From the NCBI GenBank assembly GCA_046153945.1, contig JBJXFF010000090.1:1-64000 (forward strand): 64,000 nucleotides of DNA, read 5' to 3'. This DNA comes from SXOA01 sp046153945. GTDB taxonomy: Bacteria; Planctomycetota; Planctomycetia; Pirellulales; Pirellulaceae. Below are positions 24,165 to 31,696 of this stretch, piece by piece. Each line of letters opens with the position of its first letter. Within the stretch, counting starts at the first letter, position 1. The translations under genes and the position numbers were made by a program. The notes beneath the pieces were generated by a model. That model was not told where the DNA came from and searched no databases. It saw only the letters and a program-made list of their open reading frames with translations.

Positions 24165-25586
24165 ATGAAAGACATGCTCCGCAACATTCCGTCCGTCAAC
24201 GAGCTGCTGGAGTACCCGCCGCTCAAGTCGCTGGTGCATACCGCCAGCCACAATGTGGTAGTCAGCGGCGTCCGGAGCTTTCTCGACAACCTGCGGACCA
24301 ACGTGCAGTCCTCGGCGGCGGCGATGAACATTCCGACTCCCAGCGAGTTGGCCGAGCGGATTGCCAGTTGGATCACCGCGGAGCAGAAGCTGAGCCTGCG
24401 ACCCGTGATCAATGCGACGGGCATTCTGCTGCACACGGGTCTCGGCCGTGCTCCGCTGGCGGAAGAAGCGATTGCCGCCATGAGCGAAGTGGCCGGCGGC
24501 TATGCGAGTTTGGAGATCGACCTGGCGACCGGCGAGCGGTCGCAGCGAGTGGTCGCTGTCGAACGTCTGCTGGCGAAGTTGACCGGGGCGGAAGCCGCGA
24601 CCGTCGTCAACAATAATGCGGCGGCGACGCTCATCACGCTGGCCGCCGTTGCCAGCGGCAAAGAAGTCATCGTCAGCCGCGGGGAGCTGATTGAAATCGG
24701 CGGGAGCTATCGGCTGCCGGAGGTGATGTCGGCGAGTGGGGCGTTTTTGCGGGAAGTGGGGACGACGAACAAGACCCGGGCGGCGGACTATTCCGCGGCT
24801 GTAAACAGCCTGACCGGGGCACTGCTGCATGTGCACACCAGCAACTACGTCGTCGTCGGCTTCACGGAGTCGCCGCAGCTCCACGAGCTCATCGCCATCG
24901 GCCGCAAGCACAACCTGCCGGTCATCGACGACATCGGCTCAGGGGCGCTCATCGACCTGAAGAAATACGGCATCACGGGCGAGCCAGTGGCCGGGGACAG
25001 CATCAAAGCCGGAGCCGACCTCGTTCTGTTCAGCGGCGACAAGCTCCTGGGCGGACCGCAGTGCGGCATCATCGTCGGCAAGTCGGCCCTCATTGCGAAA
25101 ATAATGAAGCACCCGCTGATGCGGGCGATGCGCGTCGATAAGCTCACCCTATCGGCTCTGGCCGCCACGCTGGGGCTCTACCAGGATGCCGACATTGCCG
25201 AACGCCGCGTGCCGCTGCTGTCGCTACTCGCCACGCCCCTGGACAACTTGAAGAATCGGGCTGAACGGCTCGCTCCGCAACTCGCCGCCACTGGCGGCAT
25301 TGCCGCGGCGGAGCTAGTCGAGGACCATGCGTATCTCGGCGGCGGCAGTGTGCCGACGCAGGAGATTCCGACCTGGTGCGTCGCCCTGACGCCATCCCAA
25401 GGAAACGTCAACGCCCTCGCTGCCGCCCTGCGAACCGGCATTCCGGCCGTGATGGGCCGCATTAAGAACGACCGGCTGCTGCTCGACCTGCGGAGCGTGC
25501 TGCCGGGACAAGATATGCTGATCGTGGATGCCCTGACTGCCTTCAGCAAACCGGCGGCGATGACAGAGGAATTGGCAACTATTTAG
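24165..25586 (+). CDS. selA: L-seryl-tRNA(Sec) selenium transferase
   Basis: The start is ATG 24165 (473 residues, normal for SelA); the much longer open frame upstream is antisense to the aminotransferase. SelA landmarks include LRPVINATGILLHTGLGRAP, ATVVNNNAAATLITLAA, HTSNYVVVGFTE, IDDIGSGALIDL and the PLP-lysine motif LFSGDKLLGGPQCG. It converts seryl-tRNA(Sec) to selenocysteinyl-tRNA(Sec) using selenophosphate. Neither selB, selD nor selC is in the window, and I saw no gene with an obvious in-frame UGA selenocysteine codon. Confidence 0.94.
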   Translation: MKDMLRNIPSVNELLEYPPLKSLVHTASHNVVVSGVRSFLDNLRTNVQSSAAAMNIPTPSELAERIASWITAEQKLSLRPVINATGILLHTGLGRAPLAEEAIAAMSEVAGGYASLEIDLATGERSQRVVAVERLLAKLTGAEAATVVNNNAAATLITLAAVASGKEVIVSRGELIEIGGSYRLPEVMSASGAFLREVGTTNKTRAADYSAAVNSLTGALLHVHTSNYVVVGFTESPQLHELIAIGRKHNLPVIDDIGSGALIDLKKYGITGEPVAGDSIKAGADLVLFSGDKLLGGPQCGIIVGKSALIAKIMKHPLMRAMRVDKLTLSALAATLGLYQDADIAERRVPLLSLLATPLDNLKNRAERLAPQLAATGGIAAAELVEDHAYLGGGSVPTQEIPTWCVALTPSQGNVNALAAALRTGIPAVMGRIKNDRLLLDLRSVLPGQDMLIVDALTAFSKPAAMTEELATI

Positions 25587-25591
25587 CCGTG

Positions 25592-25666
25592 GTCCGCTCG
25601 CTCCGCGAGCGGAACCCTTCCGATAACGCTGCTCGCTCAAGAGTTCCGCTCGCGGAGCGAGCGGAC
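25592..25666. repeat. Perfect 24-bp inverted repeat (GTCCGCTCGC family), copy 1
   Basis: Arms 25592-25615 and 25643-25666 are perfect complements (GTCCGCTCGCTCCGCGAGCG at the left end), separated by 27 nt. Each arm is itself partly palindromic. It lies between selA and the MBL-fold gene. A shorter related palindrome is at 27724-27746. Confidence 0.93.
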
Positions 25667-25676
25667 TACATTACCC

Positions 25677-26417
25677 ATGAAACTCGTCTTCCTCGGCACC
25701 GCCGGCTATCATCCCAGCGAGACGCGGCATACGTCGTGCCTGATGCTGCCGGAAGTGGGGGTCGTGCTCGACGCGGGGTCGGGGATGTTCCGAGTCCGTG
25801 ACCTGCTGGCGACGAAGACGCTCGACATCTTTCTCACGCATGCTCACCTCGATCATGTTTGGGGTGTCTCTTTCCTCTTCGACACTTGCTATGGAAAATC
25901 CCTGGAGCGGGTAACCCTGCACGCCGAGGCCGCAAAGTTGGCGGCTGTGCAGACCCATCTGCTCGCGGAAGTGCTGTTCCCGGCACAACTCCCGTTCACC
26001 GGCAGTCCGCTCAACGCGCTGGTGCCGCTGGCCGCCGGGGGCAAGCTGACACACTTTCCGCTCGACCATCCCGGCGGCTCGGTCGGCTTTCGGCTGGACT
26101 GGCCGGGGCGAAGCATGGCCTATATCACCGACACGACCGCCCGCGAAGACTCTCCGTATATCCCGCACATAAGCGGCGTGGATTTGCTGGTTCACGAATG
26201 CAACTTCCCCGACAGCCATCAAGAATGGGCCGAGAAGACCGGCCATAGCTGCTTGACCAACGTGCTCAAACTCGCCAAAGCCGCCGACGTCGGCCGGCTG
26301 GTGCTGACTCACATGGACCCGCTCAACAACAGTGAAGATCCCGTGGGGCTGGCTGCGTCTCGCGAGTTGTTCCCTAACACGATGATTGCGAGCGACTTGA
26401 TGGAAGTGGAGTTTTGA
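25677..26417 (+). CDS. MBL-fold metallo-hydrolase (RNase Z-like)
   Basis: This 246-residue protein has the metallo-beta-lactamase motif HAHLDHVWG, an early MKLVFLGTAGYHP, a later DHPGGSVGF, VHECNFPDSH and a C-terminal LVLTHMDP. The order and short length resemble the RNase Z/PhnP-like branch. Substrate not determinable; tRNA 3' processing and phosphodiester hydrolysis are both possible. It lies 43 bp upstream of the aromatic leader peptide start. Confidence 0.83.
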   Translation: MKLVFLGTAGYHPSETRHTSCLMLPEVGVVLDAGSGMFRVRDLLATKTLDIFLTHAHLDHVWGVSFLFDTCYGKSLERVTLHAEAAKLAAVQTHLLAEVLFPAQLPFTGSPLNALVPLAAGGKLTHFPLDHPGGSVGFRLDWPGRSMAYITDTTAREDSPYIPHISGVDLLVHECNFPDSHQEWAEKTGHSCLTNVLKLAKAADVGRLVLTHMDPLNNSEDPVGLAASRELFPNTMIASDLMEVEF

Positions 26418-26425
26418 GGCAGCCC

Positions 26426-26453
26426 TTGCAAATTCACTCCCGCAAAGCATAAT
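26426..26453 (+). promoter_or_regulatory. Candidate promoter of the DAHP synthase leader
   Basis: TTGCAA (26426-26431) and CATAAT (26448-26453) are separated by 16 bp, close to the sigma-70 consensus. Transcription would start about 26460, at or next to the ATG of the leader peptide, giving a nearly leaderless mRNA. Confidence 0.5.
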
Positions 26454-26460
26454 TACCCCC

Positions 26461-26550
26461 ATGCGGAAAACGAACGGCTACTTCTGGCGGTTTTACTTTA
26501 CCAGCCGGTCCCTGGAGGGATCGCATGGGCCGTGGGAGGTCTGCCGCTGA
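26461..26550 (+). CDS. Aromatic-rich leader peptide of the DAHP synthase gene
   Basis: This is a 29-codon frame with ATG and TGA. Residues 7-13 are Tyr-Phe-Trp-Arg-Phe-Tyr-Phe (26479-26499), and Trp25 follows. Six of seven consecutive residues are aromatic, the products of the pathway started by the downstream enzyme. An intrinsic terminator follows at 26586-26611 and the DAHP synthase gene at 26683. This is the layout of ribosome-mediated attenuation as in trp and phe leaders: shortage of aromatic amino acids stalls the ribosome and favours an antiterminator. No good Shine-Dalgarno is visible upstream, consistent with a leaderless start. Function is inferred from arrangement only. Confidence 0.72.
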   Translation: MRKTNGYFWRFYFTSRSLEGSHGPWEVCR

Positions 26551-26594
26551 GGCAACCAGTCATTACCGAAATCCCCGCCCCGGAGAACCCCAGG
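26511..26594 (+). promoter_or_regulatory. Possible antiterminator pairing in the aro leader
   Basis: CCTGGAGG (26511-26518), just downstream of the aromatic codons, can pair with CCCCAGG (26588-26594), the left arm of the terminator, with one bulged A. The two structures are therefore mutually exclusive, as expected for an attenuator. Confidence 0.45.
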
Positions 26595-26611
26595 TTTTGC
26601 CGGGGTTTTTT
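26586..26611 (+). terminator. Intrinsic terminator/attenuator upstream of the DAHP synthase gene
   Basis: CCCC-A-GG pairs with CC-GGGG around a TTTTG loop, followed by six T residues (26606-26611). It lies between the leader peptide and the structural gene, not behind a gene, so its natural reading is a conditional terminator. Confidence 0.78.
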
Positions 26612-26682
26612 GTTGAAATCCGAAGCGCGAAGCACGAAATCTGAACCAAGCAAATCTCAAGTCAAAGACCAGGAGTGAAGCA

Positions 26683-27696
26683 ATGATCGTCGTCATGGAA
26701 AAAGGGGCCACCGCTGAGCAGATCAAGCATATGGCCGAGCGGGTAGAGAAACTGGGGCTCAAGGCGCATGTGATTCAGGGGACCGAGCGGACCGTCATCG
26801 CGGCAATCGGCGAGAAGCGGGCAGAGACCAAGGAGTCCCTCGCCAGCGGCCCTGGTGTCGAAGACGTGGTCCCCATTCTGGCCCCCTACAAAGTCGCCAG
26901 CCGCGAGGTGAAGATGGAACCGACGCAGGTCTCCGTCGGCTCGCTCAAAGTCGGAGCCGGTATCATCGGCGTGATAGCCGGACCCTGTTCCGTGGAGAGC
27001 GAGGAGCAGATTCTCGTCACCGCCCGCGCGGTGAAGGCGGCTGGAGCAACGGCGCTCCGCGGCGGAGCCTTCAAGCCCCGGACCAGCCCGTACAGTTTCC
27101 AGGGGATGAAGGAGGAGGGGCTGAAGCTCTTGGCCATGGCGAGGAAAGAGACCGGCCTGGCGATCGTGACCGAGGTGATGACCAGCGAGGATGTGGATCT
27201 AGTCGCGAAGTATTCGGACGTGCTGCAAGTCGGTGCCCGCAACATGCAGAACTACCGGCTGTTGGAGGCGGTCGGGCGGGTCAAGAAGCCGGTGCTCCTC
27301 AAGCGTGGTCCTAGCGCGACGATTGAAGAGTTGCTCCTGGCCGCTGAGTACATTCTCAACGAGGGGAATCCCAACGTCATTCTCTGCGAGCGAGGGATCC
27401 GGACTTACGAAGCTCACACCCGGTTCACGCTGCCGCTCGCCACGGTTCCGTACCTGCACCACAAGACCCACCTGCCGGTGGTCGTCGATCCGAGCCATGG
27501 GACCGGTCACACCTACTTAGTTCCCGATATGGCGGTCGCTTCCGTCGCCGCGGGAGCCGACGGCTTGATTTTGGAAGTCCATCCCGATCCCGAACAAGCC
27601 CTCTCCGACGGATATCAATCGCTGAACCTCGTCCAGTTCAACGACGTCATGGCCCGCTGCCGAGCGGTGGCGGCTGCGATTGGCAAGAAAATATAG
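26683..27696 (+). CDS. aroF: 3-deoxy-7-phosphoheptulonate (DAHP) synthase
   Basis: This 337-residue protein starts with a small ferredoxin-like regulatory domain (about residues 1-70, MIVVMEKGATAEQIKHMAER). The catalytic barrel contains IAGPCSVESEEQI, LRGGAFKPRTSPYSFQG, QVGARNMQNY, LLKRGPSATIEELL and VDPSHGTGHTYLV. This is the type I beta DAHP synthase architecture (TIGR01361-like). It condenses erythrose 4-phosphate and phosphoenolpyruvate, the first step to aromatic amino acids. AGGAG precedes the ATG by 7 nt. An aromatic leader peptide and terminator upstream suggest attenuation control. Confidence 0.95.
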   Translation: MIVVMEKGATAEQIKHMAERVEKLGLKAHVIQGTERTVIAAIGEKRAETKESLASGPGVEDVVPILAPYKVASREVKMEPTQVSVGSLKVGAGIIGVIAGPCSVESEEQILVTARAVKAAGATALRGGAFKPRTSPYSFQGMKEEGLKLLAMARKETGLAIVTEVMTSEDVDLVAKYSDVLQVGARNMQNYRLLEAVGRVKKPVLLKRGPSATIEELLLAAEYILNEGNPNVILCERGIRTYEAHTRFTLPLATVPYLHHKTHLPVVVDPSHGTGHTYLVPDMAVASVAAGADGLILEVHPDPEQALSDGYQSLNLVQFNDVMARCRAVAAAIGKKI

Positions 27697-27700
27697 TAGC

Positions 27701-27746
27701 CAGCACACTCCGTGTGCTGGCATGTCCGCTCACGGAGTGAGCGGAC
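27701..27746. repeat. Two adjacent perfect palindromes
   Basis: CAGCACACTCCGTGTGCTG (27701-27719) and a 23-bp unit GTCCGCTCAC...GTGAGCGGAC (27724-27746) lie between the convergent DAHP synthase and SNF2 helicase genes. They may serve as a bidirectional barrier; there is no T-tract. Confidence 0.92.
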
Positions 27747-27748
27747 TA

Positions 27749-29542
27749 CTATGCCGCTTGCTTAATCGGCCCTTTGGGCGTCCGCAGATTGAATAGCCCA
27801 AAGATCTGCTGCTGGGTGAGGCGGAGGTCAGTGTGGCCGCCGGTCTGGTTCATGATGCTGTTGAAAAGTTCTCGTTTGTGCTCGAGCACCTGGTTGATCC
27901 GCTCTTCAATGGTGGAGAGCGCCAGCATCCGCGTGACTGTCACCGGCCCGGCTGCACCGATGCGATGGGCCCGGTTGATGGCCTGATCCTCGATGGCCGG
28001 GTTCCACCAGCGGTCGAAGAGGAAGACGTATTCGCAAAACTGCAAATTGAGCCCGACGCTGCCGGCTCCGTAGCTCATCAGAATGACGTGCTTGCTCTTG
28101 TCTTCCTTGAACTGTTTCAGGATCGGATCCCGCTGTTTGCTGGGGATTTTGCCGTGGTATTCCAGCGGCCCAAATCGCTGCAGCTTTTTGGAGATGATCT
28201 CGATGGATTTGACCCATTGGCTGAAGACAATCGCCTTCTTGCCGCTGGCAGCCACTTCTTCCAGGTCTGCCTCCAAACGCTCGAGCTTGGAACTCGTCCC
28301 CGTGGCGGGATCGAAATTGCAAATCTGCTTGAGCCGTAGGACCAGTTCGAAGACGTGCTGGATGGTGATGGAGTCGCCGAGTTCGTTGAGATTGATGACC
28401 CCTTCGTTCTCGGCAATTTCATAGGTCGCCCGCTGCTCCGGCGAGAGGTCGAGTTCCGCGTCGCGGAACATCTTGGGAGGCATGTCCGTCAGCACCATGT
28501 CCTTCGTCCGCCGCAGGATGTAATCCCGCGCGAGTTCCCCGAGGCGTTTGGCCGGCATTCCCGTCCGCATGTAGCCGGGCGATAGAAACTCGAAGATGCC
28601 GACGATGTCGTCCGGAGAGTTTTCAATCGGCGTACCGGTAAGAGCCCAATTGCGGGTGCGAGGGATGGCCCGGACGATTTCGCTCGTTGTGTTGTTGATG
28701 TTTTTGATCCGCTGGGCCTCGTCGAGCATCACCAGATCAAAATGCATCCCTGCCCCGAGCACCTCCTCTTTGTCCCGCATGAGCAATTCATAGTTGGCAA
28801 TCTTCACCGGCACACCATCCTGCTGCCACAGCCAATGCCGGCGGTTGGCGTCCCCCTCGATGATGCTGAGGGGAATCTCCGGAGCCCACTGGGTGAATTC
28901 CCGCTTCCAGTTCGTCACCAGCGGCTTCGGACAAATCAACAGGACGCTGCGGATTTCGCCCGAGCGGAGGAGCATGCGGATGGCCGTGATGGCCTGCATC
29001 GTCTTCCCCAGTCCCATCTCGTCCGCCAGCACGGCGGCGTAGCGGGGATAGAGGAAGGCGACTCCCTGGTACTGATAGGGAAACGGTTCAAAAGGGAAGT
29101 GGAGCGCATCGGACTGGATCAGCGTTTCGAGCGGGGGCTGGAGGACGTAGTACAAACGGTCTTCCAGCTTGATCACGTCCCCAGGAGGCTTGATCCGCGT
29201 GATAGTTTGTTTCTTAACTTCCGACTCTCCTTCGGTCGTGCCGTTGAGTTCAGGAGTAATCGTCTTTACCGCTTGTGGTTTCGCGCCTGGCGTTAATGGT
29301 TGTGGATGTGCCCACGCCGGCGCTTCTGGAAAGGTGAAACTCGTCACCTTGGGCGCGTGGCGGGGAATCTTGAGCGCGACCGCCTTCAGGGCAAACGAGG
29401 TGAGGTCAGACGACTCGACATCGGGGAGCGCTGGCGTCGACAAAAGCGGAGAGAGACTGCTTACATTGGCCTCAAATACATGTTCGTTCGCGTTCCAGGT
29501 GGAAGTTGAAAGAAGCCCGGAATTGGGTTGCCATTCGAACAT
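27749..29542 (-). CDS. SNF2-family DEAD/DEAH-box helicase
   Basis: The start is placed at ATG 29542 (597 residues) because the upstream frame runs through a purine-rich repeat. The N-terminal 150 residues are variable. The SNF2 ATPase core then follows: FPYQYQGVAFLYPRYAAVLADEMGLGKTMQAI (Q motif region and Walker A), a DEAQ box in LDEAQRIKN, WALTGTPIENS, and the C-terminal lobe with FSQWVKS and a final QAINRAHRIGAAGPVTVTRM. It is expected to remodel DNA-protein complexes or translocate on duplex DNA. No nuclease domain is fused. It follows a conserved small gene by 47 bp, possibly as one operon. Confidence 0.9.
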   Translation of the reverse strand: MFEWQPNSGLLSTSTWNANEHVFEANVSSLSPLLSTPALPDVESSDLTSFALKAVALKIPRHAPKVTSFTFPEAPAWAHPQPLTPGAKPQAVKTITPELNGTTEGESEVKKQTITRIKPPGDVIKLEDRLYYVLQPPLETLIQSDALHFPFEPFPYQYQGVAFLYPRYAAVLADEMGLGKTMQAITAIRMLLRSGEIRSVLLICPKPLVTNWKREFTQWAPEIPLSIIEGDANRRHWLWQQDGVPVKIANYELLMRDKEEVLGAGMHFDLVMLDEAQRIKNINNTTSEIVRAIPRTRNWALTGTPIENSPDDIVGIFEFLSPGYMRTGMPAKRLGELARDYILRRTKDMVLTDMPPKMFRDAELDLSPEQRATYEIAENEGVINLNELGDSITIQHVFELVLRLKQICNFDPATGTSSKLERLEADLEEVAASGKKAIVFSQWVKSIEIISKKLQRFGPLEYHGKIPSKQRDPILKQFKEDKSKHVILMSYGAGSVGLNLQFCEYVFLFDRWWNPAIEDQAINRAHRIGAAGPVTVTRMLALSTIEERINQVLEHKRELFNSIMNQTGGHTDLRLTQQQIFGLFNLRTPKGPIKQAA

Positions 29543-29586
29543 CGCGCCAACTCTCTCCTTCTCCCCCACTCTCCTTCTCTCCATCT
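29543..29586. repeat. Purine-rich degenerate heptamer tract
   Basis: Read on the minus strand this is a run of GGAGAGA/AGGAGAG-like units. It fills the gap between the helicase start and the upstream gene and is similar to 48370-48418. Confidence 0.6.
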
Positions 29587-29589
29587 TCC

Positions 29590-30135
29590 CTACGCCGCGA
29601 CAGGAACTGTTGCCGGGCGTACCGTCTTCTGAGCCTCTTCCAGCGCCTCTCGAATACGAGTGAACGGTTCCAAGAGGTCGAGCGAATCCGCGTGAGCGGC
29701 AGTCCATTTCTCGAGCGCAATGGTCTGATCTTCCGGATGGGCCGTTGCCGCGAAAACCTGGCGGCGGCCGAGCTTAAACGACTCTCCGACTCCGTGCGGG
29801 TCCGACCTGCTCGAATCCGTGGGAACCAGCAGCAGCGGCACTTCGCTGAATTCGCGGGCTGCTAGCATCGCTTCCGCATCCGTGCAGACCAGGAACGGCT
29901 TGACTTTCGCTTTGGCAAGGAGCGTCTGGCCGATTTGCTCGCCGAAGAGGAAGGGCCGCAGCGTGGGGCCGTACAGAATTTCCTGCGCCCGGCTCGGCTT
30001 AAGCGGAGCGGTGCAGTGGAACTCCAGCGGCCGGCCGGAACTGTTCAAAATCAGGTAGCCGCCAAACAGGCCGTGGTCGGCGTGCTCGGTGACGGTGAGA
30101 AAACCGATGGCGGGAACGGGCTTGCCGGTAGTCAT
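29590..30135 (-). CDS. Conserved hypothetical protein upstream of the SNF2 helicase
   Basis: The start is ATG 30135 (181 residues); the longer frame upstream is unlikely to code. The protein begins MTTGKPVPAIGFLTVTEHAD, continues LFGGYLILNSSGRPLEFHCTAP and LYGPTLRPFLFGEQIGQTLL, and has no signal peptide or membrane helix. I do not recognise a named domain. The mixture of short strands suggests a small alpha/beta protein. It is the first gene before the SNF2 helicase on the same strand and probably cotranscribed with it. Confidence 0.68.
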   Translation of the reverse strand: MTTGKPVPAIGFLTVTEHADHGLFGGYLILNSSGRPLEFHCTAPLKPSRAQEILYGPTLRPFLFGEQIGQTLLAKAKVKPFLVCTDAEAMLAAREFSEVPLLLVPTDSSRSDPHGVGESFKLGRRQVFAATAHPEDQTIALEKWTAAHADSLDLLEPFTRIREALEEAQKTVRPATVPVAA

Positions 30136-30343
30136 GCGGTGGGTCGGAGAGGGCAGGCAGTGGCAGTCGTAACCTCTCCTTGCATCGGGCAATGTCTCCG
30201 GGGCACTTGAGTACGCTTGCCGCAAGTGGATTGCCGCGCGGCAGGGCCTCCCCAGGCGGCACATTTTGCCAAATGCTCGACATGCGCGTCGGGGCGAGTA
30301 TACTGACCTTAACATCCTGACTAAAGTTGACTGCGAGGGCTCC

Positions 30344-30817
30344 ATGTCGTTTGAACAGCGTCACTTCTCCCCGATCTTCAGCATTGACGTCTCCGCCGAC
30401 CAGGCGACCGAGCAGCAGTCGAATCAAATCGATGCCAATGAGCTAATGGTGATGCTGCTGAAGCAGCTGGTGGAAGGGCAGAAAAAAGAAATTGCCCTGC
30501 TTCAGGAAATGGCCCAACACATTTCCGGCCCGCACAAGGCCCGCCATCAGGAGCTGATGAAGTGGAAGGAAGCTCATCCCGAACTGGCCGACAGTTGCCG
30601 GGGAGCGACCGAATTATTGGAGAAAGTTCAGGAGCAATTCATCTGCAACCTGACCACGGAAATTGCCGACAGCGATGAGGCTTTCGTCGACAGCGACTTC
30701 ATGCTCAACGAATTCATCGATCGTTTCGGCCCACGACTCCAACATCTCAACGGACTCTTGCAGGTCCTCTCGCAACTCGGCAGTGTGGCAAATCCCCCAG
30801 CGAAGGCGGCGGAGTAG
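30344..30817 (+). CDS. Hypothetical helical protein
   Basis: The start is ATG 30344 (157 residues). The sequence is rich in Gln, Glu and Leu and probably forms long helices (ELMVMLLKQLVEGQKKEIAL), without a signal peptide or membrane helix. Coiled-coil character is likely for residues about 30-60. No family recognised. The alpha/beta hydrolase gene starts 6 bp after its stop, so the two are likely in one operon. Confidence 0.65.
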   Translation: MSFEQRHFSPIFSIDVSADQATEQQSNQIDANELMVMLLKQLVEGQKKEIALLQEMAQHISGPHKARHQELMKWKEAHPELADSCRGATELLEKVQEQFICNLTTEIADSDEAFVDSDFMLNEFIDRFGPRLQHLNGLLQVLSQLGSVANPPAKAAE

Positions 30818-30823
30818 GTCGCC

Positions 30824-31696
30824 ATGCAAGCCGATCTCCTCCGCACCCTCACACCCGACGGCCTGCGGCTGGATGGGGCTTTGCTGGCGGGGAATGAGGT
30901 TGCAAGCAGGCCAGTCGATGCCGCGCTTTGCCTTCACGGAGTGGGGGCGAATTTCTACACATGCAGCGCGCTGGAGGCAGTAGCGCCAGCCCTTCGGAAA
31001 CTGGGCATCTCAGTGTTATTTGCCAACACCCGCGGGCATGACTCGCTGTATACCGCTGCGATTGCGATGGGCCGCCGTCGCCAGGGGGCCGCCGTCGAAA
31101 TTGTTGACGAGTGTCGCCTCGACGTTGCCGGCTGGTGCAAATTTCTCGTCGAGCGCGGGATGCAGCGAATCCTGCTTGTTGGCCACAGCCTTGGCGCGAT
31201 CAAAGCGGTCTATTCGCAAGCGCACGAGCCAAACCCAAGCGTGGTCGGCCTGATAGCCGCCTCGCCGCCGCGGCTTTCCTGCCAAGCGTTCAAGAACTCG
31301 CTCGAATCGACCCTGTTTTTCGATTCGCTCTCGACTGCCGAGCAACTAGTCAAAGCGGGCCGCGGGGACGAGTTGTTTCTGGCCAAGTTTCCGTTTCCCT
31401 TGCTCATGAGCGGGACCGCCTACGTCGACAAATACGGTCCCGGCGAGCGATACAACATTCTGGATTTCGCGGGCCGAGTTCCGGTTCCCGCCCTCTTCAC
31501 CTACGGCAGCAAGGAACTCGAAACGGGGGGGATCGCCTTTGCCGGACTGGCCGAGGCGCTGGCTAAATTGCCCGAAAAGCGCGGGCCGCTCACTGTCGAA
31601 GTGATTTCCGGCGCCGACCACAACTACACCGGCTGTGGCGAGAGCTTGGCAGCCGCGATGAGCAAGTGGATCGAGCGGAACTACTTTCCGCAGTAG
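30824..31696 (+). CDS. Alpha/beta hydrolase
   Basis: This 290-residue protein has the alpha/beta hydrolase pattern: an early LHGVGANFYT (oxyanion region), ANTRGHD, the nucleophile elbow LVGHSLGAIKA with the catalytic Ser, and a C-terminal GADHNYTG carrying the His. No signal peptide. Substrate unknown; it resembles esterase/lipase or dienelactone hydrolase-like members. Its last 16 bases overlap the end of the convergent accD gene. Confidence 0.85.
   Translation: MQADLLRTLTPDGLRLDGALLAGNEVASRPVDAALCLHGVGANFYTCSALEAVAPALRKLGISVLFANTRGHDSLYTAAIAMGRRRQGAAVEIVDECRLDVAGWCKFLVERGMQRILLVGHSLGAIKAVYSQAHEPNPSVVGLIAASPPRLSCQAFKNSLESTLFFDSLSTAEQLVKAGRGDELFLAKFPFPLLMSGTAYVDKYGPGERYNILDFAGRVPVPALFTYGSKELETGGIAFAGLAEALAKLPEKRGPLTVEVISGADHNYTGCGESLAAAMSKWIERNYFPQ

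Noticed and set aside
25592..25666. SECIS or tRNA-Sec near selA
   Set aside because: The hairpin does not have the tRNA fold or acceptor end and is a perfect inverted repeat related to other palindromes in the window.
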